The notes beneath the pieces are model-generated. The model did not search any database. It saw only the letters and a list, made by a program, of their open reading frames with translations, and was not told the DNA's origin. Positions 26,501 to 33,635 of a DNA stretch of 64,000 nucleotides are shown here, one piece after another. The stretch's first letter is position 1, and each line of letters opens with the position of its first letter. The DNA is taken from NCBI GenBank assembly GCA_907165275.2, contig OU015663.1, positions 6,274,501-6,338,500 of the forward strand, in the 5' to 3' direction. This DNA is from Zygaena filipendulae (taxonomy: Eukaryota > Arthropoda > Insecta > Lepidoptera > Zygaenidae). The position numbers were made by a program, and so were the translations under genes.

Positions 26501-29500
26501 TAAAATATTTTTTTTTTTATTTACACTATTATTAGTATATATTTATTAAAAATTTTATACAATATTCTGAATTCAAATTTATTAAAATTTATTTTTTCCT
26601 TTTTAGTTTGGTTTTCTATAAAAAGTGTGTTATTAGTTTTTTAAACTATTATTTATTCTAATTTTTAGTTTGGTTTATTTTTTAATTTTCTTAACTTTCG
26701 TGCCTGGTAGTTTCCCTTATTGGTCTTGACGCAGACACTCCGGGTCTCAGGAAAACAAAAAAAAAATCGCTAATCCTGATTATCCTAGTACGTATAATGG
26801 GTCAAACTATTTAAAATATTTAATTTTCATCAGTCCTTAATAAGTTTGTCAAATTTCAAGTTAATCCGACGTTTTGGAGGGGGTCAAAATTATGTTCAAA
26901 GATTTCGTTACATACTAACATACATACGTCTGAAGCTAATAAAAAGCGTGTAAAAAGTACATACACAGTCCCATACAAAAGTTCACTTAGAAACTGTCCA
27001 CAGTCGTGTTTACGTAGTTAAAGCTGTGGTTATAGTTAGTATGATCATAAATTAATGCAAATTTAACCTTATGTACTCGACTTAAAGTTATATAATCTAC
27101 AAAAAGCAATAAAATTTTATGACCGAGTTTCAACAGTGTAGGACAATGTGGAAAATGTTAAACTGTCTAATCTCTATAATATAATCTGAACAAATAACTA
27201 CACATAACAATAATATCACAATATGTGATTGCAGCATTTCGGTTATTATCATCTAAATTATTACCGAACCTACTTATGCGAATCAGCCAGCAGCCAGCGT
27301 GGACAATATTTTATAGTTTTTAGTTTCAAGCTCTATCTGACTGTACTTTACATGTACAAGCGAGTTGACGACAAAAAAAGTAGGTAAAAACGGCAGGTGC
27401 CAACTCGCGCGCACTCACGAGTTTGATATGTGCGAGTTGACGAATAACTCCGAATTTGAATAGGTACATTTACATTGGAGTTTTTTACAGATAAATTTTA
27501 ATGAACTGATGATCCAAAATATAAAATATCTAAGTAGGTACTTCAAAGTTTGTTATATATCCGGGTTTTGCTAACAGTGAATTTGAATAAAAGGAAAATA
27601 CAAAGTTACAATTTACAAAGTAGATAAGTACCTACCTACCTAGTTTATATCGGGATTTTCCGTACTGCTTTAAATAAACGGACTACCCAAAGTTACAACC
27701 ACCTCGCTGTAAATTAATGAATAATCCTATAAAATAATAATAAGTTTCTAATTCCACGAAAACTCTCGCAATCGGTGAACCGCACATAATAGGTATTAAA
27801 TATGGCTATAACGCCTGGCCAATAAAAACCTGGCCAATAAAATGTTAAAAATAACTGTTATATTTTATTATTGTTCGAAAACATAGTTTTGTAGAAACAG
27901 CTTTTGATATATATACCTACCTACCTGCCTAGTTACAAGATTCGGTTGTTTAGTAGGTACCTACATAAAGTTGATAATTATGACTTTATTGGGATATTAT
28001 ATTTATTTATTTATTTATTTATTCTTTATTGCACAGTGTGTACAAATGGCGAACTTAATGCCTTGCGGCATTCTCTACCAGTTATTATACTCTTTGAATT
28101 AACGATAGAATACTACGAATTTACGTATGGGAGATTAGACCAAAACCGGGTATGGGGGTAAAACCGGGACAAGGCAGTATAGCAGTTTACGTGTTTTGAA
28201 TTTAGCCGCGTATTTAATAGATTGTTGACTATCCTTAGTTTGACAACTCAATGACCCCGGTGCTCAGTCGATATTATAATCTATAAATACACAGACATAC
28301 TAATAAATAAAATTGAAGTGTATTTAATTCCAAATTAACAGTTTTTCACTAAATGCATATTATGAAGGCATATGCGGTAGTTACATAAAAAAACCTTTTT
28401 AAATTTTTCTTTCTGTCTGTCTGTCTGTTTGTTTGTTCCGGCTAAGAAACGGCTGGACCGGTTTTAATGGAACTTTCACTAGCAGACAGCTGTTGTTTTA
28501 TGGAGTAACTTAGGCTACTTTTTTTTTAGAAAAAAATTGTTCCTGCGGGAATACCGAAACTCACGCGGGGAATACTAGGGGCAGCCCCGTGGTTTTCCCC
28601 TTGTCGATTTCCGAATCGTCCCGGAAACTCGGGATCAAAAAGAACCTATGAAACTAGGGAACACTGTAGCTTCCTATCAATGAAAGATTTTTTGAATCGG
28701 TTCATCCGAACTTACAAACCTAAAAAACATTTTATTAGATATATTTTAAGATTTTCTTTTATTAGCGTAGATTTATTTTATGTACTTACGTGGTAGGTAC
28801 ATACCTAAGTTCGAAAGGCGACAGGAAACGTAAGAAATATCCGAAGGTGAACTGGTCGAGCCAGTGAATTGGTAAGTCTATAAATATAATTATATAACTG
28901 TGTATACACTACATACAGTTGTGCCCGCGGTTTCACTCATGTGTGGTTCGTAATTCCTGCAGGAACTCCTAATTTTCTTTAGCATGAACCTTGCATCTGT
29001 TCACGATGAACTCATAAACTGCTAAACGTATTTTCATGTGGTTTTCACTGTAAATTGATCGAAATATAACGACATAACTGTTGGAGCTGTCGGAAAAAGT
29101 GCATTAAATTTTGCATACTACACGTTGTCAGGGGTACCGACTAGAAGGACATTTTTGAGTTGAAATGTCGTGGGACGTCTAAACTTTATACGTACCTAGT
29201 TATGACGTCACCACTCACGAGCTCTCACTCGTAAATTTAGAGCGTTATATCTAAGATTTTTTTCAATAGCTTTAAAAAACAATAAATACGTGTCTATTAT
29301 TTTGAACGGACTTTTAACGTTAAAAATAATAGAATAGAATAATAGACACGTATTTATTGCTTTTTAAAACTATTGAAACAAATCTTAGATACAACTTGTA
29401 ACCCGTGGTTCTAACTGACGGACTAAATAGAATTTTTATTTTTATACCCAGTCATCATGCCAGAGAATTTTTTGTACAAACAACTGTTTTTTTCGCAAAT

Positions 29501-30605
29501 AAATACTTAATAATATATTAATTGTGGTTGGATACTCGGCTAAGAAAATCCTCGAGACTCCTTGGAGCATTATCCTCGTAGTTTTAGATTTAGCCATGCA
29601 CGCCCACTTGAAAAATTCACTTGTAGGTAGTATTCTAATCTACCTATAGGTACAGCAACAAACAAATTTATAAAATTAGATGTAAACATAGATACATGTT
29701 TATTTGTCCCTCCGCTCCTCACTATTCGTCCGATGGCGACGAAATATGAATGGAAATTGAAAATTATAATTAGGTAGGTACCTATGTGGGTTGTTGCTCG
29801 TAGCCGGGGAATATTTCGAGTTGTTTGCATGTCGCAGCTATAGCAGCTATAGTAGTTAAGTAACAAATACATATTTTCTGTGACATTATGCAAGTAAGCT
29901 ATGTCTTATGCAAATAAATAATTTATTATTATTATTAAGTAGTATTTATGAAAATGTGAATATGTTCGCTCAAAACTTTTACGAGTACCTATATCTTACG
30001 TCATATCCTTTATTCATTTTCCATGTGTTACAAATTTTTAATGACATTCGTGTAGGTAATTCGGTTAGCTGAGACAAGAATGAATTCGCTCCATAATCCG
30101 TAAATGTTTACCCAAATGTATAATTTGAAGAATATGAAGTTAAAAATAAACATAATTAATGTAAATTGAGGGTGTTTAAATTTTGTTAGGTAGGTAAATA
30201 CGCGTATTTACTAACTAGCTGTCCCCCGCGGTTTCACTCGCGGTAATTTCAGAGTTTCCGCGGAAATTCCAGGATAAAATATACCTTCCTCATGAATCAC
30301 TCTACCTATTGGTGAAAACCGCATGAAAGTCCGTTGCGTATTTTTAAAGGTCTATAAGCATACATAGGGACAAACAGACTGCGTTCACATCACACCTTCA
30401 CAAGAGTTGGATCATGGAGGAAACTTCATCCGAGTATACGGAACCCGGAATATCCTTAATTATTATTCCGGCTTAAAACCAGCGCTGCCGCACACTGTTA
30501 AGTGTGTGAGATAGCATTATGCTGAGCCGGGACCATTTTGTCAGCATTTTTGTATTGTCGCAGTTGTAATACATATTTTGTGTTGATTGACAAATAAATT
30601 TATTT

Positions 30606-30662
<57 letters not shown>

Positions 30663-33509
30663 TTATTCCGATTCCTTATCTATTTCCCTAACAGTATAGG
30701 TACCAATTGCTGAAATATCTCGTATAATTATTAAGGGTCAAGGTAGGTACCTATATATTACTTATTGTTGTGTTTTATAATGATATTTGCGTATTTTGGT
30801 GTTCACGTCTGTATAGTCGCCTTTCTGAGTCGCATCGGCTTCTGATATAATTTATATACTTGGGTACTTCTCCCAAACTTTATATAGATAGGTATAGGTA
30901 CTACTATAGTAAGTAAACATGTGCAAACAATGAGGTGATAATGAAATCAAATTTCAATTAGCAACGTTAAGTATAAGTAATAGAATCAATAATGGGCATG
31001 TTGACTAATTTTTATTTTTTAGTCCGTCTTGTAGATTATTAAAAAATATTGGACACGTATTTTTAATTTTTTTACGTAATCAATAAATAACGGCGATATA
31101 TTGAGTTGAAATTTCGCGTGACGTCACTATTCTGACAGTCTGTATGGCAGTTTTAGCGGTTAGTGACGTCACGACCCCCTCAACCAAAACTTTAATGCGT
31201 TTTATCTCTGTATATTTTAATTTATTTGAAAAAACAAAAAATATGTGTCTATTGTTTTTTTATTTTGTAACTGACGGACTAATTACAATTTTTATTTTCA
31301 AGAGTAGTCCACATCCCCATTATTAGACTGACAAATGAGAATCGGGAATCCCTACGACTAAGAATGATGAAAAATATGAGTCAGGAGAACACCGAGATGC
31401 ATAGGTATACACTTACGTAGTGTGTCTACTTGTTTGTTACGTGACTTAATTATTGCAATGGTTGGGTATTCACATTGTACCTACTAATATCATCTACCTG
31501 TATCATTATTAGGTACTAAACATTATTATTATCTATATTATAAGCTCATTACCTGTATTACTTACGTATTGATCAATAATTGCATACAAGTAACTACTTA
31601 GAAGGAAAAAGTGAAGTTCAATGTCAAATGTATACTGACTGGTACGTTTTTATTTATACCGAATGTTAAAGAATGCTAAGTAATTTCTTGCACTAGCTAC
31701 TTTAAAGGGGTAAAGTTTGTAAGTTTGGATGTAGAAAGTAAACTTTGGAACTATATTTGAACCGATTTTAAAAATTCTTTCATTGATAGGGAAACTATAC
31801 AGTATTCTTGAAGGAGTCCTGAAAACGTTGGTAGCTCCATTCACATGAGCGTAAAGTGAAAAATTTATCCACTGTTTACTTTTCTGTAATACAAAAGTTC
31901 TTGCAGTAACGAAACGGCCAATTGCCACATATTATAAGTGAGCTCTCTGTACTACCCGAAGGTTGATTGGCAGAGAATGCCACTGTGACATTAAGTCCGC
32001 CTTTTGTACCATGATGTGCATAAAGTTTAAATAAATAAATAAATATTCTGACTAAGGTGTAGAGTTTGAGAAGTTAGGCCTTGTAGGGTTAGGGTGTGTA
32101 GAGTTATAAGCTTGGCTCTACATGAGATCTGATAACTTTTTGACAGTGCCCGTCATATGGACTCGTATTGGCATCATTTTACATGAAAATGTTTGTATTG
32201 GGATTTCTTTTTGTAAGTCAAAATTGTGGAATTCTCATACAAACTTCCATCCCCTAGTTTAAGGGGTTGGGGCATAAAAGTTACAAGTTTTATAATTTTT
32301 TTAGTGTTTGTGTATTAATACTAGCTTACATGCTAAATTTCAGCTTTCTAGGCAAATACCCTAAGAATTTTGATGATCATTAGTGAGTCAGTGACGGAAT
32401 CAGGGTTTTTTAGATATCAATAAAATCTAAAGTTTATACTTATGAGTTATGCAATTAAAACTTTATATGTTTGATAAGTTCACTATTGACAACATATCCC
32501 GAGAATTTCGTTTATCTGGTATAATCCAAACCCAAGTTATAAGGGTCCAAAAAAACGACGAAGCGCTTCGAGAAAAGATAGGTAGCTTCGCTTGGCTCGT
32601 CTTGGCGGGGGCACTACCGTGCCCCCAGATAAACATAAAAATATAAAAATGCATGCTTATGATGCATTTCGGAAAAAGTAAACGAGAAACGTCAATTTTA
32701 TTCATAAAATGCAATATAAATTTTATAATAATTCAAAATCATAAATAAAATATCGTTTTTAAGGCATTTTCCGGTTTTATAAAATTGAAATAAAATTTTC
32801 ATTGGTTCATTACAATCTCAGGATTAATTTTAAACAGTTTTCAAAAATAATATAAAATACCCTATTGTATTAAAATTTAATTTATGTGACTTAATTTAAA
32901 TGAATTACCTATATTTGTCTGAATCATTTGGTTCTGACCGTATTTAAATTGATTATATCCGTAGAAATATTGTTTATAACAATTTAATCTGTGACTGATG
33001 TGTAATGAATAATCGTGTGAAGTTATGGATTCTAATTCCTGTATGAAAAAGTGGCTGCTTACTGAGGATGCCAAAATACCCAAGAATTTTTTTAAACACT
33101 GACAACAAAACACCTAAATATTTTATCCTTCATACGAACCTCAAATTGAAAAAAATATTAATTATTAAGCAGGATATGATATTGTAAATATTAATAGTAA
33201 CTACTCACATTGTAAGTACTCTACGCCCTCCTGTATTTCAGGTATAAGGTGCATGAAAGTGGTCGACAGTAGGACTCCTCCTCCGAAAGACAGCAGCGTC
33301 ATTACCATTTTATTGGAAGACTTAAGATTCCCGGCTTCATTTGGCGTTATCCATTTCAACCACCTCGCCAAAAGGAATGGCAGTAGACCGCATATCATGG
33401 ATGCGCAAAACAAAACAGCCATCGATACTCCTTTAGCTAGGATAACTCTATCTTCGTCTCCGTCGTTATCGTGCCTTATCAAAACGTCTCCAGTCATATT
33501 GAGCGTCAT
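5492..33509 (-). CDS. ZIP-family (SLC39) zinc transporter, five coding exons
   Basis: Joined coding exons on the minus strand are 33509-33209, 7674-7439, 7233-7064, 6611-6277 and 5580-5492. They total 1131 nt (376 aa plus stop) and every junction keeps frame. ZIP proteins import Zn2+ (sometimes Fe2+ or Mn2+) into the cytosol across the plasma or organelle membrane. Eight hydrophobic segments can be read in order, including TM4 with ALSIHELFEGLAVGLE and TM5 with SAHKLVIAFCIGVEL, which carry the family's metal-binding His/Glu residues. A His-rich loop (HSHGHSHNHSH) precedes TM4, and a second His/Asp/Gly-rich tract forms the C-terminus. Length and layout fit insect ZIP1/2/3-type proteins; the exact paralogue cannot be named from sequence alone. 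The first intron is about 25.5 kb and full of repeats. The start is the first in-frame ATG downstream of a TATA box; a second ATG lies four codons later. Confidence 0.93.
5725..5871 (+). repeat. GCGGGGCACAGCTAG-type interspersed repeat
   Basis: Contains AACTCACG-GGGTGA, CTGCTAATTAGCTG and ends ACCACGGGGCACAGCTAG followed by T. This is one of about 25 copies in the window. The family's 3' end (GC-rich inverted repeat, then CTAG before T) resembles a nonautonomous Helitron, but this is tentative. Confidence 0.7.
6147..6194. repeat. Perfect 21-bp hairpin in ZIP intron 4
   Basis: TTGCGGGTTAATGTTATGAT-C and its exact complement are separated by a 6-nt loop (TAGTAA). It lies within intron 4 of the ZIP gene. 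Confidence 0.9.
6277..6611 (-). CDS. ZIP transporter exon 4 (TM5-TM8)
   Basis: The acceptor TTTTCTAG|GTACATG completes Trp-Tyr-Met. The exon encodes YMLGAVSAHKLVIAFCIGVE (TM5, catalytic-type His), CLSVVYVTTFAIVSPLGIGI (TM6), VAAGVYSVVLQGLASGTLLY (TM7) and GILQFLAALVGFGVMFGLQL (TM8). The donor is CTGA|GTGAGT at 6276. The residues FFFFNIFIALGMQ that an ORF caller would add are intronic read-through. Confidence 0.93.
7064..7233 (-). CDS. ZIP transporter exon 3 (His-rich loop and TM4)
   Basis: Reads DLEHSHGHSHNHSHMPVNVG, then DDVTSALRGLLIVLALSIHE and LFEGLAVGLESTSSNV. The His repeat is the variable metal-sensing or metal-binding loop between TM3 and TM4 typical of ZIPs. HE-x-FEG in TM4 is the conserved transport-site motif. 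The donor TG|GTAAGC at 7063 splits a Trp codon. The acceptor used here is CACCACAG|GATCTC; an alternative AG at 7254-7253 has a better pyrimidine tract. Confidence 0.88.
7335..7400 (+). repeat. GCGGGGAACAGCT-type repeat fragment
   Basis: CCGCGGGAACTCCGAAAC and GGTGAAACTGCGGGGAACAG mark the 3' end of the common family, in ZIP intron 2. Confidence 0.65.
7439..7674 (-). CDS. ZIP transporter exon 2 (TM3 and cytoplasmic loop)
   Basis: The acceptor is CTATTCCAG|CATCAGG. The exon reads SSGRLRELDFQLTPLLTCCG, then FFIMYLVEELVHLY, the ZIP TM3 motif with its acidic pair, followed by a basic/polar loop ending ADSDTLKK. The preferred donor is AAAAAAA|GTGAGT at 7438 (phase 0). A weaker alternative donor 8 bases on (GG|GTAACA), paired with an acceptor at 7253, would also keep frame and add nine residues (VSGLSKPPQ). 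cDNA is needed to choose. Confidence 0.88.
7817..7915 (-). repeat. GCGGGG-type repeat fragment
   Basis: Reverse-oriented end (CCCCAAGGTTTCACTTGCGG, TTCGGAGTTCTCGTGAG), at the 3' edge of ZIP intron 1. Confidence 0.6.
7920..8640. other. No recognisable gene
   Basis: AT-rich ZIP intron 1 sequence with no clear element ends. Confidence 0.5.
8653..8701. mobile_element. 49-bp CTCAGACG mini-element, 8-bp TSD
   Basis: CTCAGACGTAATAAAAA at the left and TTTTTATTTCGTCTGAG at the right bound a nearly palindromic 49 bp. GATTAGGT flanks it on both sides (8645-8652, 8702-8709). Confidence 0.88.
9187..9845 (-). repeat. Cluster of four GCGGGG-type repeat units
   Basis: Four reverse-oriented units begin near 9187, 9343, 9513 and 9665. 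Each has a TTTCGGAGTTCC-like start, GGGATAAAA, and ends with GCAAAATTTNATGNTGATCGG and the GCGTGAAAG region. The last runs into (TTTA)n at 9838. Side-by-side insertions or tandem growth are both possible. Confidence 0.7.
10180..10540 (-). repeat. Two GCGGGG-type repeats, head to tail
   Basis: CTAGCTGTTCCCCGCGGTTT starts the first near 10182. It ends at CACTTTTGCATTTATTATAG, where a second begins (CTAGCTGTCCAGCTCGG, 10474). Confidence 0.7.
10615..10705 (+). repeat. Fragment of the GGAAGTCGGTTTTAAT foldback family
   Basis: TATGTTGTTATTTTTAGCTT and TTTTTGGAAGTCGGTTTTAA match the right arm of the full element at 35143-35530. Confidence 0.75.
10911..11150 (+). pseudogene. Ty3/gypsy-like pol relic (RT/RNase H junction)
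   Basis: Reads KQGKEPIEWSKKAEEALNKL, KDALISSPVMIRPDFKLPFS, then after a frame break CNASAVGLGSVLTQTVDGAE and RPVA. This is the W-x-xxxEAFxxLKxALxxxPVL...DAS-GLGAVL signature spanning the end of reverse transcriptase and the start of RNase H in Ty3/gypsy retrotransposons. The first RNase H catalytic Asp (expected in xDAS) is Asn here, and the frame is broken. It ends exactly where a TIR element (11151) begins. No LTRs were seen, so this is an internal fragment. Confidence 0.8.
11151..11370. mobile_element. TIR element GCTAGGATGC, copy A
   Basis: GCTAGGATGCGCAACATGAT at the left is inverted at the right (ATCATGTTGTGCATCCTAGC). The interior (GACAAATATTTGTGGGCGTC, AAAAAGTGCATTAATGAGGT) is almost identical to copy B at 45830-46069, in the same orientation. 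It is inserted in the gypsy relic. CTGTT lies on both sides, possibly a short target duplication. Confidence 0.8.
11590..11802 (+). repeat. ACTAATATTATAAA...CTAG repeat, near full length
   Basis: Begins TACTAATATTATAAAGCTGA, contains CGCGCTAATCTCAGGAACTA and ends GGTGGAACCGCGGGGCACAA then CTAG-T. Resembles Helitron-like repeats described from Lepidoptera. Confidence 0.7.
11803..12409. other. No recognisable gene
   Basis: AT-rich ZIP intron 1 sequence, including decayed pieces of the same GCGGGG family (12115-12160, 12275-12295). Confidence 0.45.
12412..13110. repeat. Cluster of GCGGGG-type repeats
   Basis: Reverse units start at 12412 (TAGTTGTCCCCCGCGATTTC) and 12734 (CTAGCCGTCCCCCGCGGTTT). 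Forward-type pieces with GGATCTACTGAACCGATTTT, CTACAGTGATCCTGAG and a terminal GAAACCGCAGGGGACAGCTA reach about 13110. Confidence 0.65.
13225..13345 (+). repeat. GCGGGG-type repeat fragment
   Basis: AGAAGTTTGGAACTCCTGCG and GACCGATTTTGACGGGACTT match the copy at 25183-25489. Confidence 0.6.
13993..14075 (+). repeat. Repeat matching 58331-58470 (empty site)
   Basis: GCATTCGTAA, TATCCTCGGGAGAAAGAC and CCCCTAGGATAACAATGTAC match the 58 kb copy but lack the 65-bp insertion present there. Confidence 0.8.
14588..14607. repeat. Interstitial (CCTAA)4 telomere-type repeat
   Basis: Four CCTAA units, the insect telomere motif (TTAGG)n on the other strand. A (TTTA)n run sits at 14470-14490. Confidence 0.75.
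14790..15020. mobile_element. 231-bp TIR MITE, copy 1
   Basis: GAGGGGCTATTATGTAACTT at the left and AAAAGTTACATAATCGCCCT at the right form inverted ends. The interior (ACAATATCTAGCAATCAA) matches copies 2 and 3 in opposite orientation. Confidence 0.85.
15250..15410. repeat. CpG-rich inverted repeat
   Basis: GCGTTTTACGCGCGAGAGT (about 15299) is inverted at AACTCGCGCGTAAAACGC (15387), with further CGCGCGAGT copies between. It is probably a small transposon with GC-rich ends. Confidence 0.5.
15828..16503. mobile_element. TIR element with CGGAAACACAC ends, interrupted
   Basis: CGGAAACACAC at the left, followed by GTCGTGTTGTG and GACAGAAGCATATC, is mirrored at the right (GATATGCTTCTGTC, CACAACACGACACG, GTGTGTTTCCG). 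Without the nested hAT-like insertion it would be about 210 bp. Confidence 0.75.
15903..16360. mobile_element. hAT-like MITE nested in the CGGAAACACAC element
   Basis: CAGCGTTGCCAGA at the left and TCTGGCAACGCTG at the right are typical hAT-type ends. The flanks TTAGAGAC (15895-15902) and TTAGAAAC (16361-16368) are an 8-bp duplication with one change. No transposase is encoded. Confidence 0.85.
16611..16806. repeat. Dispersed repeat, inverted copy at 55551-55746
   Basis: ACTTATTTCTTTTACCGCC, AATTATTTATCAGCG and ACATTCTAAACTAGACATTT occur as reverse complements in the 55 kb copy. Confidence 0.75.
16979..17209. mobile_element. 231-bp TIR MITE, copy 2
   Basis: GAGGGCAATTATGTAACTTT to AAAGTTACATAATCGCCCCTC. 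Same length and interior (GATTGCTAGATATTGTAGGT) as the other two copies. Confidence 0.87.
17781..17940 (+). repeat. tRNA-derived SINE
   Basis: GCCCGGATTGGCGCAGTATG carries a pol III A box (TGGCGCAGTATG, 17789-17800). GGTTCCGGATTTGAC at 17832-17846 is a B box at the normal tRNA distance. A unique SINE body follows. The 3' boundary is set by the next repeat. Confidence 0.7.
17945..18243 (-). repeat. GCGGGG-type repeat, long copy
   Basis: Starts CTAGCTGTGCCCCGCGGTTT, contains AGCTAATTACCAGTGAAAAT and ends in the GACAAACATACAAACATTC region. Confidence 0.7.
18252..18268. mobile_element. 17-bp CTCAGACG-T-CGTCTGAG insertion, 8-bp TSD
   Basis: A perfect 17-bp palindrome made only of the two termini of the CTCAGACG family with one central base. 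GATGCAGT precedes (18244-18251) and follows (18269-18276) it exactly. It is the smallest member of the family here. Confidence 0.85.
18368..18545 (-). repeat. Fragment of the GGAAGTCGGTTTTAAT foldback family
   Basis: AAAACCGACTTCAAAACACA and AATACCGATTTAATCCGAAA match the left arm of 35143-35530. Confidence 0.7.
18560..18715. mobile_element. Degenerate copy of the Tourist-like GCCGCACTCAGAG MITE
   Basis: AACTTAATTAGTTAAATG, CTCTGAGTGCGACAG and the end GACTGAGAGCGGCCG followed by TTA match the copies at 40785 and 48676. The left end is decayed. Confidence 0.6.
19290..19705. mobile_element. TIR element CTAAAATGACGCGCCC, interrupted
   Basis: CTAAAATGACGCGCCC at the left and GGGCGCGTCATTTTAG at the right are exact complements (16 bp). 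The 231-bp MITE copy 3 is nested inside. Confidence 0.75.
19427..19658. mobile_element. 231-bp TIR MITE, copy 3 (nested)
   Basis: TAGGGTAATTATGTAACTTT to AAAGTTACATAATAGCCCCT, with the same interior and orientation as copy 2. Confidence 0.85.
19710..21050. other. No recognisable gene
   Basis: AT-rich ZIP intron 1 sequence. The frame at 20316-20528 has no support beyond being open. Confidence 0.5.
21060..21803 (+). repeat. Array of GCGGGG-type repeats
   Basis: Repeated blocks of GGAATTCCCGCGGGAACTCC, TCTACTGAACCGATTTTG and CTACAGTGATCCTGAGTGAC at about 21180, 21340, 21450, 21590 and 21660, ending GAAACCGCGTGGGTCAGCTA. This looks like internal tandem growth of one family. Confidence 0.7.
21958..21978. 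repeat. (ATT)n microsatellite
   Basis: About seven TTA units. Confidence 0.85.
22117..22345 (-). repeat. GCGGGG-type repeat
   Basis: CTAGCTGTCGCCCGCGGTTT, TTTCGGAGTTCCTGCGGG, ending in the GATCGGTCTAGCCATTCACG region. Confidence 0.7.
22350..23660. other. No recognisable gene
   Basis: Mostly single-copy-looking AT-rich intron. The minus-strand frames at 22457-22908 lack family features. Confidence 0.45.
23667..23814. mobile_element. 148-bp foldback element (CCTTAGC ends)
   Basis: CCTTAGCCAAGTTGACAATC and GGACTAAGGAACTATCGTC at the left are mirrored by GACGATAAATTCCTTAGTC and GACTGTCAGCTTAGCTAAGG. The arms make up almost the whole element. Confidence 0.7.
23860..23991 (+). CDS. Small GC-rich ORF, 43 aa, function unknown
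   Basis: ATG in the context CCAACATGG opens MGSRRLKPVAVSVSFERAGA and runs 43 codons to TAA. The first 60 nt are clearly GC-richer than the neighbourhood (CGCGCCGGCTGAAGCC). It lies inside ZIP intron 1 on the opposite strand, next to a 148-bp palindrome. It could be a short host peptide, an exon fragment or transposon debris; nothing in it is recognised. Confidence 0.2.
   Translation: MGSRRLKPVAVSVSFERAGAPTTGTSTTHYALRLTNISQYVIR
24237..24635. mobile_element. 399-bp Tc1/mariner-like MITE
   Basis: TACAAGGTGTCCCGTAAAT at the left is mirrored at the right (ATTTACGGGACACCTTGTA) and the TIR extends to about 37 bp (GACGTCAAGCCA-AACCAGG). TA flanks both ends. AT-rich interior without transposase. Confidence 0.82.
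25183..25489 (+). repeat. GCGGGGCACAGCTAG repeat, nearly full length
   Basis: Starts ATCTATATAATAAAAATGAA and contains two internal blocks of GGAGTTCCTGCGGGAAT plus ACTCACGCGGGTGAA. It ends ACCGCGGGGCACAGCTAG followed by T. Use this as the reference copy for the family in this window. Confidence 0.75.
25490..26250. other. No recognisable gene
   Basis: AT-rich intron; nothing recognised. Confidence 0.45.
26255..26650. mobile_element. AT-rich foldback element, arms over 100 bp
   Basis: CTTTTTATAGAAAACCAAAC and AAATTTTAATAAATTTGAAT at the left reappear inverted (ATTCAAATTTATTAAAATTT, GTTTGGTTTTCTATAAAAAG). The middle holds a GC-richer patch GCGTGGGGTGCGTGG. Confidence 0.65.
26660..27980. other. 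No recognisable gene
   Basis: AT-rich ZIP intron 1 with a repeat-like stretch GGGTCAAAATTATGTTCAAA near 26880. Nothing coding. Confidence 0.45.
27985..28095 (-). repeat. LINE 3' tail
   Basis: (TTTA)n then TGTACAAATGGCGAACTTAA and CTTGCGGCATTCTCTACCAG. The same tail is at 59622-59700 (minus), 31945-32045 and 42052-42140 (plus, GGTTGACTGGTAGAGAAT...AATAAAT). Confidence 0.65.
28395..28605 (+). repeat. GCGGGG-type repeat
   Basis: TTCTGTCTGTCTGTCTG, GGCTGGACCGGTTTTAATGG and ACTCACGCGGGGAATAC. Confidence 0.6.
28915..29160. repeat. GCGGGG-type repeat fragments
   Basis: CAGTTGTGCCCGCGGTTTCA at 28917, and later TACACGTTGTCAGGGGTACC. Confidence 0.5.
29248..29391. mobile_element. 144-bp palindrome related to the 325-bp repeat family
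   Basis: TATCTAAGATTT...AATAAATACGTGTCTATTATT is mirrored by AATAATAGACACGTATTTATT...AAATCTTAGATA. Flanking GACGGACTAAATAGAATTTT (29418) and GACGTCACC (29203) belong to the 325-bp family. Confidence 0.7.
30215..30375 (-). repeat. GCGGGG-type repeat
   Basis: CTAGCTGTCCCCCGCGGTTT, then GGTGAAAACCGCATGAAAGT and GGACAAACAGAC. Confidence 0.65.
30395..30661 (+). repeat. LINE-like 3' tail with (CTTT)n
   Basis: TTAAAACCAGCGCTGCCGCA, ATGCTGAGCCGGGACC and GATTGACAAATAAATTT lead into about 14 CTTT units (30605-30661). Confidence 0.6.
30994..31318. mobile_element. 325-bp TIR repeat with TGACGTCA sites, copy 1
   Basis: Ends GGGCATGTTGACTA / TAGTCCACATCCCC are inverted relatives. The interior has GCGTGACGTCACTATTCTGA and TAGTGACGTCACGACC, two copies of the CREB/ATF palindrome TGACGTCA. 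Copy 2 (56439-56763) is the same length, inverted. Confidence 0.8.
31650..31930. other. No recognisable gene
   Basis: An open minus frame (31650-31928) overlaps a decayed ACCGATTTTAAAAATTC repeat piece; not coding. Confidence 0.45.
31945..32045 (+). repeat. LINE 3' tail, plus orientation
   Basis: GGTTGATTGGCAGAGAATGC, TTAAGTCCGCCTTTTGTAC and (AAAT)n at the end. Confidence 0.65.
32090..32640 (+). repeat. 550-bp dispersed repeat, copy 1
   Basis: From AAGCTTGGCTCTACATGAGA through CCCCTAGTTTAAGGGGTT and ATCCAAACCCAAGTTATAAG to GGCGGGGGCACTACCGTGCC. It aligns end to end with 50356-50885 in the same orientation. Confidence 0.85.
32645..33195. other. No recognisable gene
   Basis: AT-rich start of ZIP intron 1; no coding signal. 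Confidence 0.5.
33209..33509 (-). CDS. ZIP transporter exon 1 (start codon, TM1-TM2)
   Basis: Begins MTLNMTGDVLIRHDNDGDED, then a TM1-like stretch (MAVLFCASMICGLLPFLLA) and TM2 (MVMTLLSFGGGVLLSTTFMH) followed by LIPEIQEGVEYLQ. The donor is T|GTGAGT at 33208, leaving one base of a split Ser codon that is completed by CA of exon 2. A long open frame on the opposite strand (33253-33792) is only the antisense shadow of this exon. Confidence 0.93.
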
Positions 33510-33583
33510 TTTTTTATTTTGTTTTACTAGCCCGCAATTAGTACAATGTAAGATACGCGAATGTTACAGACGGCGAGCTCGGT

Positions 33584-33592
33584 CCTTTTATA
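33584..33592 (-). promoter_or_regulatory. TATA box of the ZIP gene
   Basis: TATAAAAGG on the minus strand, 75-83 nt upstream of the ZIP start codon. A start site about 30 nt downstream (near 33560, in TGTAACATTCG) would leave a 5' UTR of about 50 nt. The match to the consensus is perfect and it sits where expected. Confidence 0.65.
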
Positions 33593-33635
33593 CCGGAACG
33601 ATATCTGACTATTATCAATATACTATCAACGCGGC

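Noticed and set aside
29570..29893. 107-codon minus ORF
   Set aside because: Hydrophobic only by AT-rich composition; no motif, no splice context.
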